Notes under the pieces: model-generated
The model's input: the letters and a program-made list of their open reading frames with translations, nothing else
What the model was told of the DNA's origin: nothing
Databases searched by the model: none
Assembly: GCA_014896635.1 (NCBI GenBank)
Contig: JADBKA010000103.1
Span: forward strand, 1 to 16,357
Direction: 5' to 3'
Source: Ktedonobacteraceae bacterium
GTDB lineage: Bacteria; Chloroflexota; Ktedonobacteria; Ktedonobacterales; Ktedonobacteraceae
DNA length: 16,357 nucleotides
Made by a program: the position numbers and the translations under genes
Part shown: positions 6,261 to 12,885 of the stretch, in pieces
How positions within the stretch are numbered: the stretch's first letter is position 1
How the letters are laid out: each line of letters begins with the position of its first letter

Positions 6261-7241
6261 CTATGGAGAATACTGCCCGCGTGCAGGTGGGAGATACTGC
6301 TCCTGTCCGTCTGCGCCCGGCGCATAGTTGCGTGCGTGGGCCGGAGTTGGCGAGAGGGCGGGCTGAGATTTTCCCCGTGCCAGCGATCTTGCGCAGTCGC
6401 GCAGAGCCTGCTGCATTTCTGCTGCAGAATTGAAGCGATCTTCCGGTTCTTTTTGTAGTGTGCGCAGGACGAGCTGCTCGACGGCTGGTGGCACATGTGG
6501 ATTGAACTGGCGCAGCAAAGGTGGTTTGGCTGATGCATGCTGCATGGCGATGGAAACTGCTGTTGGACCCACAAAAGGCGGGCGGCCTGCCAGCATCTCG
6601 AACATCACGACACCAAGCGAGTAAAGATCAGAGGAAGCCGTGAGTGTCTCGCCGCGTGCCTGCTCGGGCGAGAGATAGTCGGCTGTTCCCAGCACGATGC
6701 CGCTGTTTGTTAGCCCGGCGTCCTCGGCCACACGCACAATCCCAAAGTCTGTTAGTTTGACCCATGCTCCCCCATCGCTCAGGCCACCTGCTGATCCCCC
6801 GCTCCAGGCCAGCATGATATTCTGCGGCTTGATATCGCGGTGAATAAAGCCGCGTGCATGCGCCACCTGGAGAACCGAGCAGACCTGTACCGCGATCTCT
6901 ATGGCCTCGCGCGCCTGCAACTGGCGGCGCTGCGCGATCAGTTGCTTCAGTGTCGGGCCGTGTATGTACTCCATAACCAGGAAATATTGACCATTCTCTT
7001 CTACGAAATCGTAAATTGTGACCGCATTAGGATGGGCCAGTGCGGCGGCTGCGCGCGCTTCACGCCGGAATCGTTCTACTGCGCGCAGGTCGTTTTTGTC
7101 CAGCGAGCGCAAGACTTTGATGGCAACGATACGTTCCACGCGGTGGTCCCACGTTTTAAAAACGCTTGCCATGCCTCCGGTAGCAATGTGCTCGCGGATC
7201 TCATACCGCCCGGCAATCAGGGTGCCTTCTAGTTGGTTCAA
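6261..7241 (-). CDS. Soluble PknB-like serine/threonine protein kinase
   Basis: 326-residue Hanks-type kinase from the preferred start. Features in order are the glycine loop ATGGMASVF (20-28), ATP lysine Lys42 in AIKVL, helix-C Glu61, catalytic loop HRDIKPQN (134-141), DFG (165-167) and activation loop to SPEQ (191-194). A Gly/Ser/Ala/Trp insertion (about 145-160) separates the catalytic loop from DFG. After about residue 285 comes a short Pro/Gln/Tyr-rich tail. There is no transmembrane segment or PASTA/sensor domain, so it should be cytoplasmic. The frame is open to an ATG at 7343, but the TTG at 7239-7241 has GAGGTG (7247-7252) 5 nt upstream and a likely promoter lies inside the longer version. 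It follows the PD40 lipoprotein gene by 130 bp. Targets are unknown. Confidence 0.92.
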   Translation of the reverse strand: MNQLEGTLIAGRYEIREHIATGGMASVFKTWDHRVERIVAIKVLRSLDKNDLRAVERFRREARAAAALAHPNAVTIYDFVEENGQYFLVMEYIHGPTLKQLIAQRRQLQAREAIEIAVQVCSVLQVAHARGFIHRDIKPQNIMLAWSGGSAGGLSDGGAWVKLTDFGIVRVAEDAGLTNSGIVLGTADYLSPEQARGETLTASSDLYSLGVVMFEMLAGRPPFVGPTAVSIAMQHASAKPPLLRQFNPHVPPAVEQLVLRTLQKEPEDRFNSAAEMQQALRDCARSLARGKSQPALSPTPAHARNYAPGADGQEQYLPPARGQYSP

Positions 7242-7246
7242 AATTC

Positions 7247-7252
7247 CACCTC
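7247..7252 (-). promoter_or_regulatory. Ribosome-binding site fixing the kinase TTG start
   Basis: GAGGTG on the minus strand matches the anti-Shine-Dalgarno core and stands 5 nt before the TTG at 7239-7241. The upstream ATG at 7341-7343 has no comparable site. Confidence 0.6.
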
Positions 7253-7299
7253 TAGCGACCTGTGGCGAATTGACCAGAAAAAATGCAGTATCAACCGCT

Positions 7300-7328
7300 A
7301 GTATACCATCAATACTATGCTGCGTCGA
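7300..7328 (-). promoter_or_regulatory. Putative kinase promoter
   Basis: TCGACG (7323-7328; four of six consensus bases) and TATACT (7300-7305; five of six) are 17 nt apart on the minus strand. Transcription would start about 50 nt before the TTG codon and downstream of the longer ORF's ATG, which supports the shorter kinase. Confidence 0.45.
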
Positions 7329-7346
7329 GATGAATATGACCATTCT

Positions 7347-7386
7347 GTCTGGCCGCCGGGCGACGCCCCCTTCACTTCGTCCAGAC
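7347..7386 (-). terminator. GC-rich hairpin at the end of the PD40 gene
   Basis: Outer arms GTCTGG (7347-7352) and CCAGAC (7381-7386) flank an inner GGGC/GCCC stem (7358-7361 and 7365-7368). The structure spans the PD40 stop codon and precedes the kinase promoter, so it may end or weaken the upstream transcript. It lacks a U-tract and could instead act as an mRNA 3'-end stabiliser. Confidence 0.35.
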
Positions 7387-8613
7387 GGGGCGCGAGTCGC
7401 CGTCCACCTGTAATTGCTGTCCTTCGGTGCTGGTCAATTGCTGCTCTGTATCCGGTTTCAGGTGGTAAGCGCCGGTTTTCGGGTCTTTGACTACCGTTGT
7501 CAGCCAGAGATCGAAGGTATTGTTATTATAGGCCAGGTAGGCGATCTGTGTGCCGTCGGGAGACCACACAGGACCGCTGATATACTGTTTCGTCAGCAAT
7601 CTGACTGACTGGTTGTAGGGAGCGAGTCCTTTCTGCTGGTTTGCCGGAGTGTTGGGATTGAAGTTGGGATTATTGGGATCGCCGGTGACGCCCTCTGCGA
7701 CCGGCATCGTGTACAGGCTCATATGGGTCGCGTCCTCGCGTCGTACGTAGAGAATCGTATTGCCATCGGGCGAGAAAGCCGGTTGCATATTTGCCAGGTC
7801 GGGCGTATCGGGCGTGAGTGCTACTGCCGGGTCAACCTCAATCTGGCTCACGCCGGGCCGGTAGCGACCGGGATGGCGCGCTATGGCGTCGGGATCTTCC
7901 AGCATAATCTGGATCACCTGCCTGGTATTGGTGTTGTCGTATTTATAGCTCGTGTAAACGATCTGGTCGGGATGATGGGGGCGATAGCTCGGATCGCGCA
8001 GGCCCCCGTCTCCGTAGGTCGCGTAAGCTACTTCCTGTGGCCTGGCGACGCCTGGATTGTCCAGCGAAATAGCGAACACTTGCAGGTCAAGCATGAAACT
8101 GTCAACGCCCGGATTCACATATCGCTTGGCAAGATCGCTCAGGAAGAGCAGGCGTTTGCCGTCCTCGCTCCAGGCCGGCTGCGCGTACCAGAGAAACGTG
8201 GCCTGGGGGAATTCGGAGTAGGGATTGCGCACGAAAGCCCCTTTGCCGGAACGCAGCACGCGCATGTTGCTTCCGTTGGCATCCATCAGCATCAGATCTG
8301 AGTAGTTTTTATCACGGCGGATAAACGCGATTTTTTTGCCATCCGGTGAGACCGCCGGGTCGCGTACATCTATGCCGCGCGTTAACTGCGTCAGATTTTT
8401 CTGTCCATCCAGCACATACAGGTTGCGATTCAAGGTGAAGTAAATCTTCCCTTGAAAAGCAGCTTTTTCGGAGGTATTAATGCCAATTTGCTGATTGGTA
8501 TTGCCGACTGTCTGCTTTTTGAAAGGGCCAGTGTCGATGTCCAGGCAGCCCTGTACGCTCAATGCCAGTATGATCAGCAAGATGGTCGTTTGCCAGCTCG
8601 CAAGCCTTTTCAT
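7372..8613 (-). CDS. Putative lipoprotein with TolB-like PD40 beta-propeller repeats
   Basis: 413 residues. The N-terminus MKRLASWQTTILLIILALSVQGC is a Lys/Arg-led signal sequence ending in a near-lipobox VQGC, so Cys23 is probably lipidated and the protein anchored to the outer face of the membrane. The body has at least four PD40 motifs: DPAVSPDGKKIAFI (85-98), QPAWSEDGKRLLFL (145-158), QPAFSPDGNTILYV (277-290) and GPVWSPDGTQIAYL (347-360). A degenerate copy lies near 207-222 and a half copy at the C-terminus, giving a likely six-bladed propeller. Such propellers bind proteins or glycans; no catalytic site is evident. The ATG lies 9 bp after the LCP stop, indicating translational coupling and a shared envelope role. 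Confidence 0.88.
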   Translation of the reverse strand: MKRLASWQTTILLIILALSVQGCLDIDTGPFKKQTVGNTNQQIGINTSEKAAFQGKIYFTLNRNLYVLDGQKNLTQLTRGIDVRDPAVSPDGKKIAFIRRDKNYSDLMLMDANGSNMRVLRSGKGAFVRNPYSEFPQATFLWYAQPAWSEDGKRLLFLSDLAKRYVNPGVDSFMLDLQVFAISLDNPGVARPQEVAYATYGDGGLRDPSYRPHHPDQIVYTSYKYDNTNTRQVIQIMLEDPDAIARHPGRYRPGVSQIEVDPAVALTPDTPDLANMQPAFSPDGNTILYVRREDATHMSLYTMPVAEGVTGDPNNPNFNPNTPANQQKGLAPYNQSVRLLTKQYISGPVWSPDGTQIAYLAYNNNTFDLWLTTVVKDPKTGAYHLKPDTEQQLTSTEGQQLQVDGDSRPVWTK

Positions 8614-8622
8614 GATACTCTG

Positions 8623-10623
8623 CTATACTTTCCCTGCCTCGAACGATTCAAATGTGACCATAAACACCACGTCGAGTAAACTATGGACGTGAGAGAAGCT
8701 GTTTTTGTGTATATCCAGCGGTGATCCGCTGCTTACCCCTGCCAATCCGTGATCTGTCTGGTCGGAAGTGCTGGTAGCTGCCGTAGGAGCCGTACCGGTG
8801 CTTCCGGTCTGTGGGATACAGACGGGCTGTGAGATCTGAAACATTTTGCTGATAATCTGTTTGACCTGGGGACACCTGGGGGCGAAGTTGCCTCTTGGCA
8901 AGCCGCTCACCGAGTAGGTTGGCGGACTGAGTGTCACGCGCTCGATTTTGTTGGAGTCGATCAGGCGTGCGAGGTTTGCCATCTGGATCATTTTATCCAG
9001 TCCCAGGCTGGTCTGGACCACGCCATTCAGTTCCTTGACCAGTTCCGGCGCTTTGCTAATGATTTCGGGAGTCGCCAGTTTCGCTTTCAGTTGATTGAGT
9101 ACCTGCTGCTGGCGTATTGAGCGTCCGAAGTCCCCGATCAGGTCCGAGTGGCGGGTGCGGACGTATTCAAGCGCATGGACGCCATCCAGGTGTTGAGGAC
9201 CGGGCGCGATGTAAAGGCGTTTGAATGCGTGTGGATCGTTGGGATTATTCACATCGTCCGGGTAGGTGTCGTCTACCATCGGGTGAATGACATCGACATC
9301 CACGCCGCCGGCAGTGTCAATCACTTTGACAAAGCCATCCAGACCGACCCAGGCGTATTCGTCTATGTGTATGCCGTAGTTGGCCTCGATCACGCTCATA
9401 ACGTGGCCGGCGGACCGGGCTATTTTCTGGGGCATGGGAGTGTTTTTCGGCGAGAGATCAAAGCCGTGAGCGAATACCTCGTCCAGCTTGGGGGCGCTAT
9501 ATCCCCTTTCGTAGACCTGCATGTCGCGTGGAATCGAGAGCATGCCAACATATTTCGTGGTCGGGTCGATGGTCAGAATAATCACGGTCTGGGCGAGAAT
9601 GACGCCGGAAGCGAACTTGGCGTCGTTATCGCTGCCGAGCAGCAGGATGTTGATACGATTGCCCGTCAGTACCTGATCACTGGCGGTATTGTTCTGGGTC
9701 TGATTATTCCCGCTGGTTGCCCCGTTCTGACCGGGGTCGTCACGTACGGCTGCCTGATTGGTAATATTCTGAAGCGAGGCTGCATAGTTGGCCTGATAGT
9801 ACCACCAGGCACTGCCTACCAGGACAAGGAGCAAGACAAGCAATGCCAGAGCAACACGCGCCAGAATGGGGAAGCGTCTCTTTTTACGGTTAGCTCGCCT
9901 GTTCTGTGGTGTCCGATAATCAGGTGGCTGAAATGCTGGCCGTGCCTGCGCATAATTGTGATAGCCGGCGTAAGTAGGAGCGGTGGGAGGACGCGCCGGT
10001 GCAGAGTTGCCGTTGTAGGCGGTGTAGGTGAGATTGCCAGTGTTGACAGGCCTGCTCGTGTATGTTCCTGCTGTAGGCAGGGAAGGTTGTGCCGGTTGAA
10101 CAGGTGGCATAGCAGGCGCTGGTACCTGTGCCTGGCTATGGGGTGGCGCGGCCGCAACCATCTGAGGAGGATTGCCGGGCTGTGCTGCCGGTCCCCACTG
10201 CCAGCCTGGAGGGCTGGCTGATGGCGAGGAAGCGGGCGCCTGCCGCGCGTGAGCCTGTGATAGTAAGCCGCCGGGCCTGTTCTCTGAAGAAGGGTACTGC
10301 CGATTGTCATAGGTAGGATGCACCCTGTGTTCCGTCGCCGTGCGATAGTTTTCCTGCGTCGCCTGGCGGGCCGTTGCATCTCTGCCGTTTCTGTCCTGTC
10401 CGTAGGGCACTGTGCCGGACCGATAGCTTGAGAGCAGTCCCTTCCTCTCGAGTTTCGCGGGGGGGGGTGACGCTGATGATGCCGATGACGCCGGTGATGA
10501 CCCATTGTGCTGTCCAGACATTTCACGAGGATGCCCCTCTCCTCCCAACTGCGAAGTTGATGTACTGCGGACAGGAGATGGACTTCCCTGAGAAGGTTTG
10601 ATGTTCACAAATTGGCGTTTCAC
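8623..10623 (-). CDS. LytR-CpsA-Psr (LCP) family protein with a long cytoplasmic low-complexity region
   Basis: 666-residue type II membrane protein. LCP enzymes transfer lipid-linked glycopolymers to cell-wall peptidoglycan outside the cell. Residues 1-245 are Pro/Ser/Ala/Gln/Tyr-rich and probably disordered in the cytoplasm. A basic NRKKRR then precedes one membrane segment (about 252-275). A polar linker leads to the LCP domain with NILLLGSDND (325-334), SIPRDMQV (363-370, conserved Arg366/Asp367), and YVRTRHSD...GDFGRSIRQQQVL (487-509) carrying the polyprenyl-phosphate-binding arginines. A short Ser/Thr-rich tail ends the protein. The start is a GTG with only a loose AGGTAG about 10 nt upstream, so it is uncertain. 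A C9 tract encodes Pro53-55. The PD40 lipoprotein gene follows 9 bp later. Confidence 0.92.
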   Translation of the reverse strand: MKRQFVNIKPSQGSPSPVRSTSTSQLGGEGHPREMSGQHNGSSPASSASSASPPPAKLERKGLLSSYRSGTVPYGQDRNGRDATARQATQENYRTATEHRVHPTYDNRQYPSSENRPGGLLSQAHARQAPASSPSASPPGWQWGPAAQPGNPPQMVAAAPPHSQAQVPAPAMPPVQPAQPSLPTAGTYTSRPVNTGNLTYTAYNGNSAPARPPTAPTYAGYHNYAQARPAFQPPDYRTPQNRRANRKKRRFPILARVALALLVLLLVLVGSAWWYYQANYAASLQNITNQAAVRDDPGQNGATSGNNQTQNNTASDQVLTGNRINILLLGSDNDAKFASGVILAQTVIILTIDPTTKYVGMLSIPRDMQVYERGYSAPKLDEVFAHGFDLSPKNTPMPQKIARSAGHVMSVIEANYGIHIDEYAWVGLDGFVKVIDTAGGVDVDVIHPMVDDTYPDDVNNPNDPHAFKRLYIAPGPQHLDGVHALEYVRTRHSDLIGDFGRSIRQQQVLNQLKAKLATPEIISKAPELVKELNGVVQTSLGLDKMIQMANLARLIDSNKIERVTLSPPTYSVSGLPRGNFAPRCPQVKQIISKMFQISQPVCIPQTGSTGTAPTAATSTSDQTDHGLAGVSSGSPLDIHKNSFSHVHSLLDVVFMVTFESFEAGKV
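10459..10467. repeat. Homopolymer G9/C9 tract inside the LCP gene
   Basis: Nine consecutive G on the plus strand, read as three CCC proline codons (residues 53-55) in the LCP gene. The tract is long enough to be prone to slippage. A one-base gain or loss would shift the frame before the membrane segment and LCP domain. Confidence 0.9.
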
Positions 10624-10713
10624 CGTGCTATGCTACCTGCTTCCTTGAGGAGATTTTTTAAAAACAGATGAATAGTTGCTTGCTTACATATAACGTTTAG
10701 TCACGCGATTATT

Positions 10714-10760
10714 CACTGCCGGTGCTCTCCAGCAGTGCAGTTATAGGACATCTGGCACTG
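10714..10760. repeat. Cluster of three CACTGC/GCAGTG elements
   Basis: CACTGC (10714-10719) is the reverse complement of GCAGTG (10732-10737). The overlapping CAGTGC (10733-10738) is the reverse complement of GCACTG (10755-10760). The three elements are about 20 bp apart and could form alternative hairpins or a multi-site operator in the divergent promoter region. Confidence 0.4.
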
Positions 10761-10879
10761 ATATCGGCCTGGTGAGCATTAACAGCTCCTTAGCCTCCGC
10801 TTTACATAGCTGTAATCGCACATTAACTCTCTACTAACTATAACGTGTTACCTTCTTAATGGAGACAGGAATAAACCAT

Positions 10880-10938
10880 TTGTCAGGGGATGTCATGTTA
10901 TTGCTTGCCGCTGCTTGCTCCTCGTTCCCCTGATACAA
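10880..10938 (+). promoter_or_regulatory. Leader hairpin upstream of the glycosyltransferase
   Basis: TCAGGGGA (10883-10890) and TCCCCTGA (10926-10933) pair perfectly over 8 bp. TTG (10880-10882) and CAA (10936-10938) extend the stem past a two-base bulge. The 35-nt loop contains a GCTTGC direct repeat. The stem ends 1 nt before the GGGGG ribosome-binding tract (10940-10944), so folding could limit ribosome access. Alternatively it could be a DNA operator. Confidence 0.5.
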
Positions 10939-10950
10939 CGGGGGTGTACC

Positions 10951-12135
10951 TTGCGTATCGCCATTATTACTGAAAACTTCTTACCGAAGCTGGATGGTGT
11001 GACGCGCACTATAGCCCGGCTGCTCGAACACTTGCAAGCTACCGGTCATCAGGCGCTGCTACTTGGGCCTGAAAGTGGGATGGAACGTTACGCCGGGGCC
11101 GAGGTTGTTGGTACAGCAGGCGTCCCCCTGCCTTTTTATCCCGAACTGAAATTCAACTTTTTTCGCCCGCTTTTCGTACGCCGACTGATTGAGTTTCAGC
11201 CAGGCGTGATTCATGTGGTTGATCCTGTAGTCCTGGGCGCGGTAGGTCTGGCAGCAGCGCATTTTTTGCGCGTGCCGATTGTCTCCTCATATCATACCAA
11301 TCTCGCTGCCTATTGCGAGCCGTTCGGCTTTGGACTCCTCACCAGGCCCATGTGGCTCTACAATCGCTTCATTCACAGCCAGTGCGCGCTGACGTTCTGT
11401 CCTTCCCCGTCCACGGCTGCCATGCTGCATGCGCAGGGTTTCGAGCACCTGTGCATCTGGCCGAGGGGCGTGGACACCGATCTGTTCAGGCCGGAGCGCA
11501 GGAGCGAGGAGTTGCGAGCGCGCTGGCTGGAGGGCAGATCGGAGCCTGAGCGCAAACGAATTCTGCTTTACGTCGGGCGTGTCTCCTGGGAGAAAAACCT
11601 GCGCCTGCTGGTTCAGGCATATCGTCAGATGGATCATGCTACCTGCCACCTGGTCGTGGTAGGCGATGGTCCCGCGCTGGCCGAGATCCAGCATGAACTC
11701 TGTGATGTCCCCGCAACGTTTACCGGCTATCTCACCGATAAGTCACTGGCTGAAGCCTATGCGTCGGCTGATATATTTGCCTTTCCGTCCTACACCGAGA
11801 CGTTTGGCCAGGTGGTGCTTGAGGCAATGGCTTCTGGTCTGCCTGTCGTCGGTCTGCTCGCCGATGGTGTGCGCGATCTGATTACCCATGAGCATAGTGG
11901 TCTGTTGTTGGATACCGAGCAGCTTGCTCAGGAAGAGCAGGCAGGCGCTTATCGCGCTTTGCTGGAGCGCCTCGTTGCCGATGAGCAGGTGCGGCTGAGC
12001 ATGGGCCAGGCTGCGCTGGCTGAGGCGCGCAAGCGTTCCTGGTTTGAGGCGATGGAATGCGTGATACGAGGCTACCAGGAGGTCATCGCCGCGAACCACA
12101 AGCCCGATAAGCCGGATGTGCCGGTAGCTGTTTAG
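10951..12135 (+). CDS. Glycosyltransferase family 4 (GT-B fold), mannosyl/sulfoquinovosyl-transferase-like
   Basis: 394-residue retaining GT-B glycosyltransferase. It begins MRIAIITENFLPKLDGVTRT, the typical acceptor-domain start of MgtA/PimB/SqdX-like GT4 enzymes. The N-domain has HVVDPVVLG (88-96) and SYHTN (113-117). The nucleotide-sugar domain has YVGRVSWEKN (207-216, Arg210 and Lys215), VVGDGP (236-241) and the EX7E motif from Glu283 to Glu291 (ETFGQVVLE) followed by AMASGLPVV. No membrane segment is seen; these enzymes act at the inner membrane face, transferring a hexose to lipid or polymer acceptors. I chose the TTG at 10951-10953, with GGGGG (10940-10944) 6 nt upstream; a TTG at 10915 would add 12 atypical residues. 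Donor and acceptor are unknown, and membrane glycolipid synthesis is likely. Confidence 0.9.
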   Translation: MRIAIITENFLPKLDGVTRTIARLLEHLQATGHQALLLGPESGMERYAGAEVVGTAGVPLPFYPELKFNFFRPLFVRRLIEFQPGVIHVVDPVVLGAVGLAAAHFLRVPIVSSYHTNLAAYCEPFGFGLLTRPMWLYNRFIHSQCALTFCPSPSTAAMLHAQGFEHLCIWPRGVDTDLFRPERRSEELRARWLEGRSEPERKRILLYVGRVSWEKNLRLLVQAYRQMDHATCHLVVVGDGPALAEIQHELCDVPATFTGYLTDKSLAEAYASADIFAFPSYTETFGQVVLEAMASGLPVVGLLADGVRDLITHEHSGLLLDTEQLAQEEQAGAYRALLERLVADEQVRLSMGQAALAEARKRSWFEAMECVIRGYQEVIAANHKPDKPDVPVAV

Positions 12136-12309
12136 CATGTTTTTTCTTCTTGAGATACACAAATAATATGATTGTGGGGAAATTACTGCCCACTGCGAAG
12201 CACAAGAAGATGCCTCACTTGTCGTGGAACTGGAGGTAGCCACTGGTATCTCCCTGGCTTACAAAACAGATGGGAGCGGTTCGCACATCAGACGCAAAGA
12301 ACAACAGGA

Positions 12310-12846
12310 TTATTCCCCTCGTAGCTGTTGTAATGCCTGCTCATAAGCATGCAACGTCCTGCTGTCGAAGAGTACGAACATCACCTGCTCCAGACTGGTT
12401 GGCTTTTTGATATGCTCAATCACCGTGCGTAGAGCGATGGGCGCAGCCTCGTGTACGGGATAACCATAGGCGCCTGTGCTGAGCGATGGAAAAGCGATAC
12501 TTTTGTGGTGGTATTGTTCCGCCAGATCGAGGCAGTTCTGGTAGGCGCTGGCGAGCAGGCGTTCCTCATCTCCTCGTCCGCGATAGATCGGCCCGACAGC
12601 GTGGAAAACATGCCTGGCCTTGAGCCTGCCTGCCGTTGTGGCAACCGCGCTGCCCGTTGGGCAACCGCCAATCTGGCGGCACTCTGCCATAATGGCGGGA
12701 CCGCCGGTGCGGTGGATGGCGCCATCCACGCCTCCACCGCCGGCAAGAGCTGCGTTTGCCGCGTTCACGATGGCATCGGCCTGCACCTCGACGATATTTC
12801 CCTGGAGCAGGGTGAGCGTCACACCGTTGATGGTATATGTTGCCAT
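12310..12846 (-). CDS. Macro-domain protein, YmdB/MacroD-type ADP-ribosyl hydrolase
   Basis: 178-residue stand-alone macro domain. The ADP-ribose pocket motifs are complete: GNIVEVQADAIVNAANAAL (16-34) with Asp24, Asn28 and Asn31, the GGGGVDGAIH loop (36-45) with Asp41, and the second loop SLSTGAYGYP (121-130). Asn31 and Asp41 correspond to the catalytic pair of MacroD-class enzymes, which hydrolyse O-acetyl-ADP-ribose and mono-ADP-ribosylated aspartate or glutamate. The ATG at 12844-12846 has GAGGAG (12853-12858) 6 nt upstream. The gene lies 39 bp downstream of the E2 gene on the same strand, so it is probably the last gene of the pdh operon. The target in this organism is unknown. Confidence 0.94.
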   Translation of the reverse strand: MATYTINGVTLTLLQGNIVEVQADAIVNAANAALAGGGGVDGAIHRTGGPAIMAECRQIGGCPTGSAVATTAGRLKARHVFHAVGPIYRGRGDEERLLASAYQNCLDLAEQYHHKSIAFPSLSTGAYGYPVHEAAPIALRTVIEHIKKPTSLEQVMFVLFDSRTLHAYEQALQQLRGE

Positions 12847-12885
12847 CGGGATCTCCTCACAGCTCGACTATCATACTGAGAACAG

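Larger units (their letters stand above)
10624..10950. other. 327-bp divergent intergenic region (LCP / glycosyltransferase)
   Basis: No credible gene lies here. The region is A/T-richer than its flanks and must hold promoters for both neighbours, although no full consensus pair is visible. Weak elements are TTTACA (10801-10806) and TATAAC (10839-10844) toward the glycosyltransferase; their spacing is not canonical. It also contains a cluster of CACTGC-type inverted repeats (10714-10760) and a long hairpin just before the glycosyltransferase start (10880-10938). Confidence 0.6.

Noticed and set aside
9148..10221. 357-codon open frame on the plus strand opposite the LCP gene
   Set aside because: It is antisense to a gene with clear LCP and membrane motifs, shows no recognisable domain, and has a composition typical of a mirrored GC-rich frame.
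11743..12243. 166-codon minus-strand frame across the glycosyltransferase 3' end and the following gap
   Set aside because: Most of it overlaps the conserved EX7E domain on the other strand, and it has no recognisable motif. The gap 12136-12309 itself shows only a weak AGCCA/TGGCT stem.
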